A stretch of 64,000 bases of DNA from positions 1 to 64,000 of the forward strand of contig NZ_JAKLTR010000019.1 in assembly GCF_022012415.1 (NCBI RefSeq), read 5' to 3'. Each line of letters starts with the position of its first letter. Positions within the stretch are counted from its first letter, which is position 1. Made by a program: the position numbers and the translations under genes. The DNA is from Terrimonas ginsenosidimutans. GTDB lineage: Bacteria > Bacteroidota > Bacteroidia > Chitinophagales > Chitinophagaceae. This document shows positions 18,338 through 25,956 of the stretch, piece after piece. A model generated the notes under the pieces. The model searched no databases and was not told the origin of the DNA. It worked only from the letters and a program-made list of their open reading frames with translations.

Positions 18338-19021
18338 TCAATCCTTCTTCAACTTATCCTTGAACACTTTTCTGAATTTATCGAGCTTCGGTCTGATAAC
18401 GATCTTACAGTAGGGATTCTGATTTTCGTTATTTTCAAAGTATTGCTGATGATAATCTTCCGCAGGGTAGAATTTTGAAAATGCAGTGACTTCTGTTACG
18501 ATCGGGTTATTGAACGCGCCGGTTTTATTCAGTTCGTCTTTATACTTTTCCGCTTTTTCTTTTTGTTCCGGGTTGTGATAAAAAACGCCGCTGCGGTACT
18601 GGGTACCTACATCATTGCCCTGGCGGTTAAGGGTTGTGGGATCATGTGTTTCCCAGAATACTTCCAGTAATTCGTCAAAACTGATCTTTGCGGGGTCATA
18701 AACGATCTGCAACGCTTCGGCATGGCCGGTTTCTCCGGTGCAGACTTCTTTATATGTTGGGTTCTTTACATGTCCGCCGGTGTATCCTGATGTAGCGCTG
18801 ATCACGCCGTCAAGTTGTTCAAAAATTGCTTCAGTGCACCAGAAACAGCCATTGGCCAGCGTAGCTGTGTCGGTTTTGCCGGAAAACGAAGTTGTAGTCA
18901 TAGTTCCTGTCTCTTTTTTCGTGGTTTCTTTTTCAGAGGGGGCTGATTGCTGTGCGCAGGATAACATTCCTGTGGTAGTTAACACAAGCACTCCCAGTAC
19001 TGCTTTCAAAGTTGCCTTCAT
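18338..19021 (-). CDS. msrA: Peptide methionine sulfoxide reductase A, lipoprotein form
   Basis: Reduces the S form of methionine sulfoxide in proteins. The catalytic motif GCFWC (Cys59 and Cys62 of the 227-aa form) is followed by TSGYTGGHVKNPTYKEVC, VYDPAKISFDELLEVFWETHDPT and QQYFENN, all typical. The start is set at Met (MKATLKAVLG), because this gives a lipoprotein signal with Cys22 (TTTGMLSC); the frame is open 42 codons further upstream but that part looks non-coding. Lipid anchoring places it in the cell envelope, where it would repair oxidised envelope proteins. No msrB is fused or adjacent. Confidence 0.93.
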   Translation of the reverse strand: MKATLKAVLGVLVLTTTGMLSCAQQSAPSEKETTKKETGTMTTTSFSGKTDTATLANGCFWCTEAIFEQLDGVISATSGYTGGHVKNPTYKEVCTGETGHAEALQIVYDPAKISFDELLEVFWETHDPTTLNRQGNDVGTQYRSGVFYHNPEQKEKAEKYKDELNKTGAFNNPIVTEVTAFSKFYPAEDYHQQYFENNENQNPYCKIVIRPKLDKFRKVFKDKLKKD

Positions 19022-19219
19022 TGAATTGTTAAAGTTTAAGTTTAAACGGTTACTGTGGCTGATCATCTGCTGTCTAATCCCGATAATCCGGGAAATCCCT
19101 GTCCAGTCATTGGCTTCAATACGCGATCGCTGCAAATCACCATTCACCGCTCAAATATCTACGTAAAATAACATCCATCAGCTTTCAAAGTTCACTACTT
19201 TAACAACTCAGCAATGAAT

Positions 19220-19227
19220 TACCTTTG
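19220..19227 (+). promoter_or_regulatory. -7 promoter element of the MutS2-type gene
   Basis: TACCTTTG, an exact TANNTTTG match, 32 bp before the ATG. An ATG immediately after it (19229) is out of frame and opens a short overlapping frame. Confidence 0.5.
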
Positions 19228-19259
19228 CATGCTGAATAAAATTGAGGTAAGCGAGTATT

Positions 19260-21371
19260 ATGAAATTATTTCCAGAATCGGCGTATTTACAACTGGAGTT
19301 CGACAAGGTAAAAGCCCTGCTGGCAAACTATTGCCAGACTGAGCATGCCCGGCAGAAGGCCCAGGAATTGCGGATCCATACGCGGAAGGATTTTATTGAT
19401 GTACAACTTAGGCAAAGCTTTGAGTATCATCAGATTTTGCAAAATGGCATTTATTTCCCCAACGATTATATCCTGAACCTTGCCCGGGAGCTGAAATTGC
19501 TGGGGATTCCCGGAGCCGTGCTCAATGGGGAAGAATTTATGGACCTCCGCAAGCTGGCGGAAAGCATGGAACGCCTGTTCCGTTGGTTTGACGCAGAGCG
19601 CAAAGGCGCATATTCTGCAATGGCCAGTGTGATCGCGAACACCTACTATGAAAAGGCGATCATCCAGATGATAGACGAGGTGCTGGACGAATCGGGCCAG
19701 GTGAAGGACAATGCGTCGGAAGACCTGAAGAATATCCGGATGAGCCTTTACAAGAAGCGGAACGAGCTACGCAGAGTGTTTGAAAAGATCGTCGCGAAGC
19801 TGAATAAGCAGGGCTATTTAGCGGAGATCGAAGAGAGCTTTATGAGCGGCAGAAGGGTGGTGGCTGTATTCGCTGAACAGAAGAGAACGGTAAAAGGAAT
19901 TCTTCATGGAGAAAGCGATAGCCGTAAAACGGCGTTCGTTGAGCCGGAAGAGACGATCGAACTGAATAACCAGGTTCATGAGCTGGAGAACGACGAACGG
20001 AAGGAAGTATACAGGATCCTTCGTCAGCTGACTACAAGGCTTTCTGCATACTCCGGCCTGTTGCTGATATACCATGGCATTGTTGGTGATTATGATTTTA
20101 TACGGGCGAAGGCAAAACTCGCGGCTGATTACAGAGGCGAGTTTCCCGCGGTGGTTGATAAAGCGCACGTTCAATTGGTGCAGGCGTATCACCCGCTTTT
20201 GTACATCTACAATCAACGTACAAAAAAACCGACGATACCTACAACGATCACGCTGGATGAGAATAGCCGCATCCTTGTGATCAGTGGTCCGAATGCCGGT
20301 GGTAAAACGGTGACGATGAAAACCGTTGGGTTACTGCAGATGATGGTGCAAAGCGGCTTGCTTGTACCGGTACATCCTTCTTCACAGTTTGGGATCTTTA
20401 AACAACTCATGATCCATATCGGCGACACACAGAGTATCGAATTTGAGTTGAGTACCTATAGCAGTCATTTGCTGCACATGAAACATTTCATGGAAAATGC
20501 GAATGGCAAAACGCTCTTCTTTATTGATGAGTTAGGTAGCGGTAGTGATCCGAATCTTGGAGGCGCATTTGCGGAAGTGATCATGCAGGAGCTGGCGAGG
20601 AAACATGCATTCGGGATCGTTACAACACACTACCTGAACCTGAAAGTGATGGCGGGCAAGACACAGGGGATACTGAATGGTGCGATGGCATTTGATGAAA
20701 AGAACCTGCAGCCGCAATACAAGTTGCTGATCGGTAAGCCGGGAAGCTCTTACACTTTTTCCATTGCAGAAAGGATCGGCCTGGATAAATCGCTGATCAG
20801 GCGGGCACGCGCGCTGGTGGATGAAGATCAGTTCCGGCTGGATAAATTATTGAACCGTACAGAACAGGATCTCCAGGATCTTCAAAAAAGAGAGAAAGAG
20901 CTTAATCAGTTGATGAAGGAGAACGAGCGGTTAAAGAGAGAGATGCAGCAGGTGATGGATAAGGAACGTCACCGCCAGCAGGTGGAAGTATTAAAGGAGC
21001 AGAACCGTGTGTCTGAAGAAAGGATCTCTTACCTGAAGGATATGGAGCGCAAACTGAAGCAGATGCTGATCGAGTGGCGAAAGGAAGAGAACAAGAACAA
21101 AGTGATCAAACAAATGGATGCGCTTCTTTTCAAAAAAGATGAAAAGAAAGTGGCTAGTAAGATGCAGAAGAAGATCGACTCCCGGTTTGCAGAGATCGGC
21201 GGTGAGATCAAAGTGGGGGATAAAGTAAAAATGAAACGCAATCACCAGGTAGGTGAAGTGATGGAACTCCGTGGCAAGAAAGCGGTAGTGAAAATCGGTT
21301 TATTGCCGATGCAGGTGGATCTCGCGGATCTGGTGGCGGTGAGGGAGAAGGAAGAGGGGGAAACGGGGTGA
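19260..21371 (+). CDS. mutS2: MutS2-type ATPase lacking the Smr nuclease domain
   Basis: A 703-aa protein of the MutS2 family, which binds branched DNA or collided ribosomes depending on species. Visible parts: N-terminal coiled clamp, core with SGRRVVAVFAEQKRTVKGILHG, ATPase with Walker A GPNAGGKT (residues 343-350), Walker B in TLFFIDELGSGSDP, and VTTHYLNLKVMA. A long charged coiled coil (about residues 530-640) is followed by a KOW-like strand region (VGDKVKMKRNHQVGEVMEL). The protein stops there. Typical MutS2 proteins continue for about 80 residues with the Smr endonuclease domain, which is absent, and no frameshift is apparent. The name endonuclease may therefore not apply. Confidence 0.9.
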   Translation: MKLFPESAYLQLEFDKVKALLANYCQTEHARQKAQELRIHTRKDFIDVQLRQSFEYHQILQNGIYFPNDYILNLARELKLLGIPGAVLNGEEFMDLRKLAESMERLFRWFDAERKGAYSAMASVIANTYYEKAIIQMIDEVLDESGQVKDNASEDLKNIRMSLYKKRNELRRVFEKIVAKLNKQGYLAEIEESFMSGRRVVAVFAEQKRTVKGILHGESDSRKTAFVEPEETIELNNQVHELENDERKEVYRILRQLTTRLSAYSGLLLIYHGIVGDYDFIRAKAKLAADYRGEFPAVVDKAHVQLVQAYHPLLYIYNQRTKKPTIPTTITLDENSRILVISGPNAGGKTVTMKTVGLLQMMVQSGLLVPVHPSSQFGIFKQLMIHIGDTQSIEFELSTYSSHLLHMKHFMENANGKTLFFIDELGSGSDPNLGGAFAEVIMQELARKHAFGIVTTHYLNLKVMAGKTQGILNGAMAFDEKNLQPQYKLLIGKPGSSYTFSIAERIGLDKSLIRRARALVDEDQFRLDKLLNRTEQDLQDLQKREKELNQLMKENERLKREMQQVMDKERHRQQVEVLKEQNRVSEERISYLKDMERKLKQMLIEWRKEENKNKVIKQMDALLFKKDEKKVASKMQKKIDSRFAEIGGEIKVGDKVKMKRNHQVGEVMELRGKKAVVKIGLLPMQVDLADLVAVREKEEGETG

Positions 21372-21372
21372 G

Positions 21373-21493
21373 AGTTTAAAAGTTTAATAGTTTAATAGTT
21401 TAAAGGTTTAATAGTTTGAGAAGCCGATCGCTCACTGTTTGATGATCCAATTTTTTAAACTTTTAAACTTTTAAACTATTAAACTTTTAAACT
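21373..21493. repeat. Octamer arrays in inverted orientation
   Basis: Six 8-bp words of the form AGTTTAAN (one ending GAG) run in strict register at 21373-21420. Five complementary words (TTTAAACT, one ATTAAACT) run in register at 21454-21493. The 33-bp centre is unrelated. It starts 2 bp after the mutS2 stop codon and ends 19 bp before the thioesterase stop, so it serves both convergent genes. A second copy is at 57225-57304. Confidence 0.85.
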
Positions 21494-21511
21494 TCTACCT
21501 CCCCATTTTCC

Positions 21512-22030
21512 TCACCTGTTCGTAAACAACGCCTTCAACTCCTGCGCATCATCCGGTTTCATTTTTCCGCCGAGAATAAGGCGAAGTTGGCGGCGGCGGA
21601 GGGCACCTTCGAATAAGCGTTTTTCTTCATCGGTTTCAGGGACCAGCCCATTGACGGGACGGGGGCGGTTGTCATCGTCCAGTGCCACGAATGTATAATA
21701 TGCTTCGTTGCTTTTGTATTTGTGCTGTTTTTTCAGATCTTCTCCCCACACTTTCATGTGTACTTCCATAGAAGAGGTGAATGCCCTTGTTACTTTCGCC
21801 TGTATATGCACCACATTTCCCAGTTTAATTGGGTTTTCAAAGGAAATATTATCAACTGAAGCGGTAACGACTGGTGCATTGCTATGCTTTTGGGCAGCTA
21901 GTGCGGCGGCAATATCCATCCAGTACATCAAACGTCCTCCCATCAGGTTTCCGAAAACGTTCGTATCATTCGGCAGAACAAGTTCTGTCATAATGGTCAG
22001 GCTTTCCGAAGCGGTCTTTTCTGTCATCAT
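21512..22030 (-). CDS. Acyl-CoA thioesterase, hotdog fold
   Basis: A 172-aa cytoplasmic enzyme that hydrolyses acyl-CoA thioesters. The hotdog domain shows NDTNVFGNLMGGRLMYWMDIAAALAA, then VDNISFENPIKLGNVVHIQAKV, the ACOT/YciA pattern. The C-terminal tail (RRRQLRLILGGKMKPDDAQELKALF) is an extension beyond the core domain. Chain-length preference cannot be read. A palindrome carrying a promoter in each arm lies directly upstream and is shared with the divergent proline dehydrogenase gene. Confidence 0.9.
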   Translation of the reverse strand: MMTEKTASESLTIMTELVLPNDTNVFGNLMGGRLMYWMDIAAALAAQKHSNAPVVTASVDNISFENPIKLGNVVHIQAKVTRAFTSSMEVHMKVWGEDLKKQHKYKSNEAYYTFVALDDDNRPRPVNGLVPETDEEKRLFEGALRRRQLRLILGGKMKPDDAQELKALFTNR

Positions 22031-22043
22031 TCAAAATTTGGCG

Positions 22044-22051
22044 CAAAGCTA
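22044..22051 (-). promoter_or_regulatory. -7 promoter element of the thioesterase gene
   Basis: Minus-strand TAGCTTTG in the left arm of the palindrome, ending 13 bp before the ATG. Confidence 0.5.
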
Positions 22052-22173
22052 AGCTAAGAGGATGAAAGAGGAAAAAGAGGTGCCTGATAAGCAGGTCATT
22101 TTCTGTATTTTGGGAAAACTACTTTTCCTGTCGATACACTGAGCTCTCATTTTCCCCTTTCATCCTCTTAGCG

Positions 22174-22181
22174 TAGATTTG
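22174..22181 (+). promoter_or_regulatory. -7 promoter element of proline dehydrogenase
   Basis: TAGATTTG in the right arm of the palindrome, 50 bp before the ATG. Confidence 0.5.
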
Positions 22182-22231
22182 CGCGGTAAAACAACAATCT
22201 CCAATCACACAATCATCACATTAGTAGCAAC

Positions 22232-23461
22232 ATGGAAGCTCACCCCCCGGTTTCTTTTGATAATACTGAATTTGCTTTCGAGTATAAGAAAGACAAAGAG
22301 TTGAAGAAAGCCCGTTTTCTTTTCAGCTGTATGGGTAAATCCTGGCTGGTGAAAATTGGTACCAGGCTAACGCCCTGGGCCGTTAAATCGGGCCTGCCTG
22401 TAAAAGGGTTGATCCGCAGTACAATATTTGAACAGTTTGTTGGAGGCGAAACTTTAGAGCAAACTGCAGTAGTTGCAAAAAAACTTTCAGACTATCATGT
22501 ACAGGTGATCCTCGACTATGGCGTGGAGGGTGGCGATGATGGCGAGCCAGGTTTTGATCATGCAACAGAGGAGTTCATCCGGGTGATCAATTATGCAGCT
22601 ACCCAGCCTAATATTCCGCTGATGAGTATCAAGGTTACAGGCTTTGCCAGGTTTGCATTGCTGGAGCAACTTGACGCACTGATGCAGCAGCAGCAAGGTC
22701 CTTTAATGAACAGGTATGAAAAGGCAGTGGGACAGTTGTCTGCGACTGAAAAGCAGGAATGGGAGCGTGTGCATGCGCGTATGATGTCTATCTGTAAGGC
22801 TGCCTCGGATCAGAAGGTGGGCGTGCTTGTTGATGCAGAAGAAACATGGATCCAGGATCCTGTTGATGCCTTGACGATGCAGGTAATGGAATTGTTCAAC
22901 AAAGAGAGGGTAGTGGTCTTTAATACTATCCAGCTATACAGGCATGATCGCCTGGCGTTCCTTAAGCAGAGCAAAGAGGATGCAGTAAGTGGAAATTTCA
23001 TCCTTGGCGCGAAGATCGTCCGCGGTGCGTATATGGAGAAAGAAAGAAGAAGGGCTGAAGAGAAGGGTTATCCATCGCCGATACAAAAAGATAAGCAATC
23101 GACCGACAGAGATTATGATGCCGGTCTTCGTTTTTGTATCGAACATCTGGATCAGATTTCAGTGATCGTTGCTTCACATAATGAGGGAAGCAGTTTGCTG
23201 GCTGTTCAGTTGCTTCGTGGGAAGAACCTTCCTTTGGATCATCCGCACGTTCACTTCAGTCAGTTGTACGGTATGAGTGATAATATAACATTCAATCTTG
23301 CACATGCGGGTTGCAGTGTAAGCAAGTATCTTCCGTTCGGTCCTATCGAAGACGTGATCCCATATCTGATGCGTCGTGCACAGGAGAATACTTCTGTGAA
23401 AGGACAGACGGGCCGTGAGCTTGCGCTGATCAACAAAGAGCTAAAAAGGAGAAGCGTTTAA
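22232..23461 (+). CDS. Proline dehydrogenase (monofunctional)
   Basis: FAD enzyme oxidising proline to pyrroline-5-carboxylate and passing electrons to quinone. The 409-aa TIM-barrel protein has VILDYGVEGGDDGEPGF, the strand VGVLVDAEETWIQDPVD, the FAD-binding KIVRGAYMEKERRRAEEKGYPSPI and IVASHNEGSS, and the substrate-site LPFGPIEDVIPYLMRRAQEN. The ends RGAYMEKER and YLxRRAxEN are diagnostic. There is no pyrroline-5-carboxylate dehydrogenase or DNA-binding domain, so it is not PutA. It is divergent from the thioesterase gene and shares a promoter palindrome with it. Confidence 0.94.
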   Translation: MEAHPPVSFDNTEFAFEYKKDKELKKARFLFSCMGKSWLVKIGTRLTPWAVKSGLPVKGLIRSTIFEQFVGGETLEQTAVVAKKLSDYHVQVILDYGVEGGDDGEPGFDHATEEFIRVINYAATQPNIPLMSIKVTGFARFALLEQLDALMQQQQGPLMNRYEKAVGQLSATEKQEWERVHARMMSICKAASDQKVGVLVDAEETWIQDPVDALTMQVMELFNKERVVVFNTIQLYRHDRLAFLKQSKEDAVSGNFILGAKIVRGAYMEKERRRAEEKGYPSPIQKDKQSTDRDYDAGLRFCIEHLDQISVIVASHNEGSSLLAVQLLRGKNLPLDHPHVHFSQLYGMSDNITFNLAHAGCSVSKYLPFGPIEDVIPYLMRRAQENTSVKGQTGRELALINKELKRRSV

Positions 23462-23610
23462 AAGTCCACTGGCTTAAAGTTGTGCATATTGGTACTATTA
23501 AGCTTGAAAACTATCTGACTTTTAAACTGATCTTCTTTCTTTGCTTTTCGCTTCTGATAATAAAAGTCTCTTTCACATTTCTGCAAGCGATTGCAGTCAT
23601 TGTGCCAACA

Positions 23611-23664
23611 TTAATGATCCTCTTTTATTGCGGGAATGAACACGTAATAAAAGAGGATCATTAA
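23611..23664 (+). terminator. Perfect 19-bp hairpin after proline dehydrogenase
   Basis: Arms 23611-23629 and 23646-23664 (TTAATGATCCTCTTTTATT and its exact complement) with a 16-nt loop. It lies 150 bp after the proline dehydrogenase stop in the 296-bp gap before the sigma-factor gene. There is no T-run after it, so it is a terminator only by position; it could equally be a stem in the leader or an operator. The 60-codon frame that ends in it (23482-23664) is hydrophobic but starts with GTG and is probably not a gene. Confidence 0.55.
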
Positions 23665-23757
23665 TGAAAAGAGGGGGATGAAAAAAAATAGTGATGTTCA
23701 AAGAAAATTTTTTTTTAAGAAAAATGTTATAATATTGTTATCGCTATTTAATAACGA

Positions 23758-24351
23758 TTGCCAGAAACTGCTACGATAGAAACACTCCAACAGCGCATTG
23801 CTTTGTATGAAGACATGAATGCATACAAAGAGCTATACTATCAGTTATTTGATGGTCTTCATCGTTTTTCATTTTCCATTGTTCGTTCAAAAGAGGTGGC
23901 GGAAGAAATTGTTTCAGATGTCTTTATTAAGATCTGGCAGATTCGTGCGCGCCTGGGCGAAATAGGAAATCTGAAAGTTTACGTGTATACCATTACCAAG
24001 AATTTCTCTCTTAATTATCTTCAGCGTACATACAAAAATGCGCCCGTGAGTATTGAAGAAGTGGAGGTAGAGGTTGGTATTGAAATGCGTAATCCGGAGG
24101 AATTATTTATTTCGTCGGAGATCATGCAAACGATCCGTCAGGCCATCATGCAGTTGCCACCTCAATGCCGTTTGGTGTTTCAGCTGGTGAAAGAAGATGG
24201 ATTGAAATATAAGGAAGCTGCTGAAGTCTTGAATATTTCAGCGCTGACTGTTCGCAATCAGCTCGCGATTGCCATTCGGAAACTTGGCGAAACTCTTCCT
24301 GCGCCGGTACAGAAGCTGATACCTTCAGCGAAACTTTTCTCCGCATCTTAG
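23758..24351 (+). CDS. ECF sigma-70 family RNA polymerase sigma factor
   Basis: A 197-aa sigma factor with region 2 (LYYQLFDGLHRFSFSIVRSKEVAEEIVSDVFIKIWQ, split here as about residues 27-62) and region 4 (PPQCRLVFQLVKEDGLKYKEAAEVLNISALTVRNQLAIAIRKL). The arrangement sigma, FecR, SusC with STN domain is the classic Bacteroidota cell-surface signalling module: when the outer-membrane transporter binds its glycan, FecR releases the sigma factor, which switches on the locus. The start is a TTG; the next Met (residue 20) would cut into conserved sequence. A small inverted repeat GTTAT/ATAAC lies just upstream. Confidence 0.9.
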   Translation: MPETATIETLQQRIALYEDMNAYKELYYQLFDGLHRFSFSIVRSKEVAEEIVSDVFIKIWQIRARLGEIGNLKVYVYTITKNFSLNYLQRTYKNAPVSIEEVEVEVGIEMRNPEELFISSEIMQTIRQAIMQLPPQCRLVFQLVKEDGLKYKEAAEVLNISALTVRNQLAIAIRKLGETLPAPVQKLIPSAKLFSAS

Positions 24352-24635
24352 TTGAGTACAGACAGCCCCAAGCATATCCCAGCTCCTGGATTCCAGGGAT
24401 GCATCAACGTTTAGGTCGCCCTGCCGGAAGACATGCATGTTGGCGCGTTAAGCGAACGGCTGCATATCGAAACCCGACGTATATTCCCACACGAATAAAT
24501 AAAGAGCGCTCTCCTTTGCAATGATTTGATTTCCAATTGTCATTCGGATGCATTCCGTAAATGTTAAAATTTTTCCAACCACCTTGGTACATCTTATATC
24601 TTCCCCGTGTCTTATCTCATTACAGACGCCAACTT
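24352..24635. other. Intergenic region between sigma and FecR genes
   Basis: 284 bp with no convincing gene. It has a locally different composition (GCCCTGCCGGAAGACATGCA around 24419-24440). A TATCTTCC element lies at about 24597, which could be a promoter for the FecR gene; this would separate it from the sigma transcript. Confidence 0.35.
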
Positions 24636-25757
24636 ATGACGGAAGAAAGATTTTGGTCATTGTTAAGTGCCCGGTTAGCAAATGAAGCGACACCGGAAGA
24701 ACTAGCAGAATTAGAAACATACCTGAAGGAAAATCCCGCGGCACAGTCACGTACCGGGGCGATAGAAAATATATGGTCCGTCAACCCTTCGATCTCTGAC
24801 GATTATAAAGAGGCTGCTTTCAACAAGCATCTGCAAAGAATGAGTAATCATTTTTCTGAGCCGGTTCTGCAATATGAATCAGATCTGCCGGAAGAGCAGG
24901 TAGAGTTGAAAGTTGCGAAGAAAAAGCCGGTCTTCAGAATAATGGCCTGGATCACAGCTGCTGCAGCTGTTGCGGTGCTTGGTTATTTTACGTACTGCTA
25001 TTTTCCTTTCACTTCTGCTAAAAACAGCAACGCTCTCGCGCAAAATACGGTCAGTACGAAACGAGGCTCAAAATCAAAAATACAATTGCCGGATGGGACG
25101 CAGGTTTGGCTGAACGCGGACAGTAAGATCACGTACAACGAGAACTTCCAGGGCAAGATCCGGGAAGTACAGCTTTCCGGGGAGGCTTTTTTTGATGTGG
25201 TGCATGATGAGGAAAGGCCTTTTGTGATTCATACCAGTGTGATCGATGTGAAAGTGCTGGGCACGGCCTTCAATGTGAGATCTTATGCGGATGAAAAGAA
25301 TACAGAAACCTCGTTGATCCGGGGTTCGGTGGAGATCACTCTCAGGAATAATCCTGATAAGAAGATCGTATTAAAGCCGAATGATAAGCTGATCGTAGAT
25401 AATGACGAAGCAAAAGCGGAAACAGCTTCTCCCGATGTAGTGAGGATGCCGCATCACGATCGCCCGAGCCTGCTCACATTAGGGAAAGTGAATTTCAAAG
25501 AAAATCAGACTACAGCGCTTGAAACGCTTTGGATCAAGAATACGCTGGCATTTGATAAAGAGTCTTTGGAAGAGATCGCCCTGAAGATCGAAAGATGGTA
25601 TGATGTCAAAGTCAGCATACCGGATACCAGGATCAGAAGAACCGAGTATAGTGGTGTTTTCGAAGATGAAGATCTGGAACAGGTGATGGAAGCATTACGA
25701 ATTTCGGGAAACTTCCACTATGATATTAATAAGAAAGAGATCACGATAAGGCCCTGA
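24636..25757 (+). CDS. FecR-family anti-sigma factor
   Basis: Inner-membrane regulator of 373 aa. The cytoplasmic N-terminal part (TEERFWSLLSARLANEATPEELAEL) holds the sigma factor. One membrane segment (IMAWITAAAAVAVLGYFTYCYF) follows, then the periplasmic FecR domain with GSKSKIQLPDGTQVWLNADSKI, VQLSGEAFFDVVHDEERPF and VLGTAFNVRSY, and the C-terminal DUF4974-like region ending in ISGNFHYDINKKEITIRP. The start is set at the Met before TEERFW; the frame is open for 25 more codons upstream without family resemblance. It works with the preceding sigma factor and the STN domain of the following SusC. Confidence 0.92.
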   Translation: MTEERFWSLLSARLANEATPEELAELETYLKENPAAQSRTGAIENIWSVNPSISDDYKEAAFNKHLQRMSNHFSEPVLQYESDLPEEQVELKVAKKKPVFRIMAWITAAAAVAVLGYFTYCYFPFTSAKNSNALAQNTVSTKRGSKSKIQLPDGTQVWLNADSKITYNENFQGKIREVQLSGEAFFDVVHDEERPFVIHTSVIDVKVLGTAFNVRSYADEKNTETSLIRGSVEITLRNNPDKKIVLKPNDKLIVDNDEAKAETASPDVVRMPHHDRPSLLTLGKVNFKENQTTALETLWIKNTLAFDKESLEEIALKIERWYDVKVSIPDTRIRRTEYSGVFEDEDLEQVMEALRISGNFHYDINKKEITIRP

Positions 25758-25862
25758 TACCTTTTTACGATAAGAATTTTACAGAACTGCTAAAACGATT
25801 GCTCATCTTAAAAACTGCATGCATATGAAGAAACCTACATGACTTCCCCCGTTTAAATAGAG

Positions 25863-25894
25863 AACGGAGAATGTTTGCGGCATCCTCCGTTTTT
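25863..25894 (+). terminator. Hairpin with T-run between FecR and SusC genes
   Basis: Arms AACGGAGAATG (25863-25873) and CATCCTCCGTT (25881-25891), one mismatch, 7-nt loop, followed by TTTT. It would separate the regulator transcript from the susC transcript, or act as an attenuator in front of susC. Confidence 0.6.
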
Positions 25895-25907
25895 GAAAGA
25901 CAAAGAA

Positions 25908-25927
25908 TTTGCTCTGGCTAGAGCAAA
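25908..25927. promoter_or_regulatory. Inverted repeat upstream of susC
   Basis: TTTGCTC and GAGCAAA, a perfect 7-bp inverted repeat around TGGCTA, 29 bp before the susC ATG. It may be a protein-binding site or a leader stem; no direct evidence separates these. Confidence 0.35.
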
Positions 25928-25956
25928 AATCCCATCATTTAATTCAAAACTAAGGT

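Larger units (their letters stand above)
22041..22184. repeat. Divergent-promoter palindrome
   Basis: Arms 22041-22080 and 22144-22184 are reverse complements with about five mismatches; the shared word is CTAAGAGGATGAAAG. Unlike the other palindromes, it lies between two divergent genes. Each arm holds a TANNTTTG element facing outwards: TAGCTTTG on the minus strand (22044-22051) towards the thioesterase gene, and TAGATTTG on the plus strand (22174-22181) towards proline dehydrogenase. A related sequence (CTCTTTCATCAGCTTAGC) precedes thyA at about 33932-33950. Confidence 0.75.

Noticed and set aside
23482-23664. 60-codon hydrophobic frame after proline dehydrogenase
   Set aside because: It starts with GTG, has no promoter or family likeness, and its last codons are one arm of a perfect hairpin.
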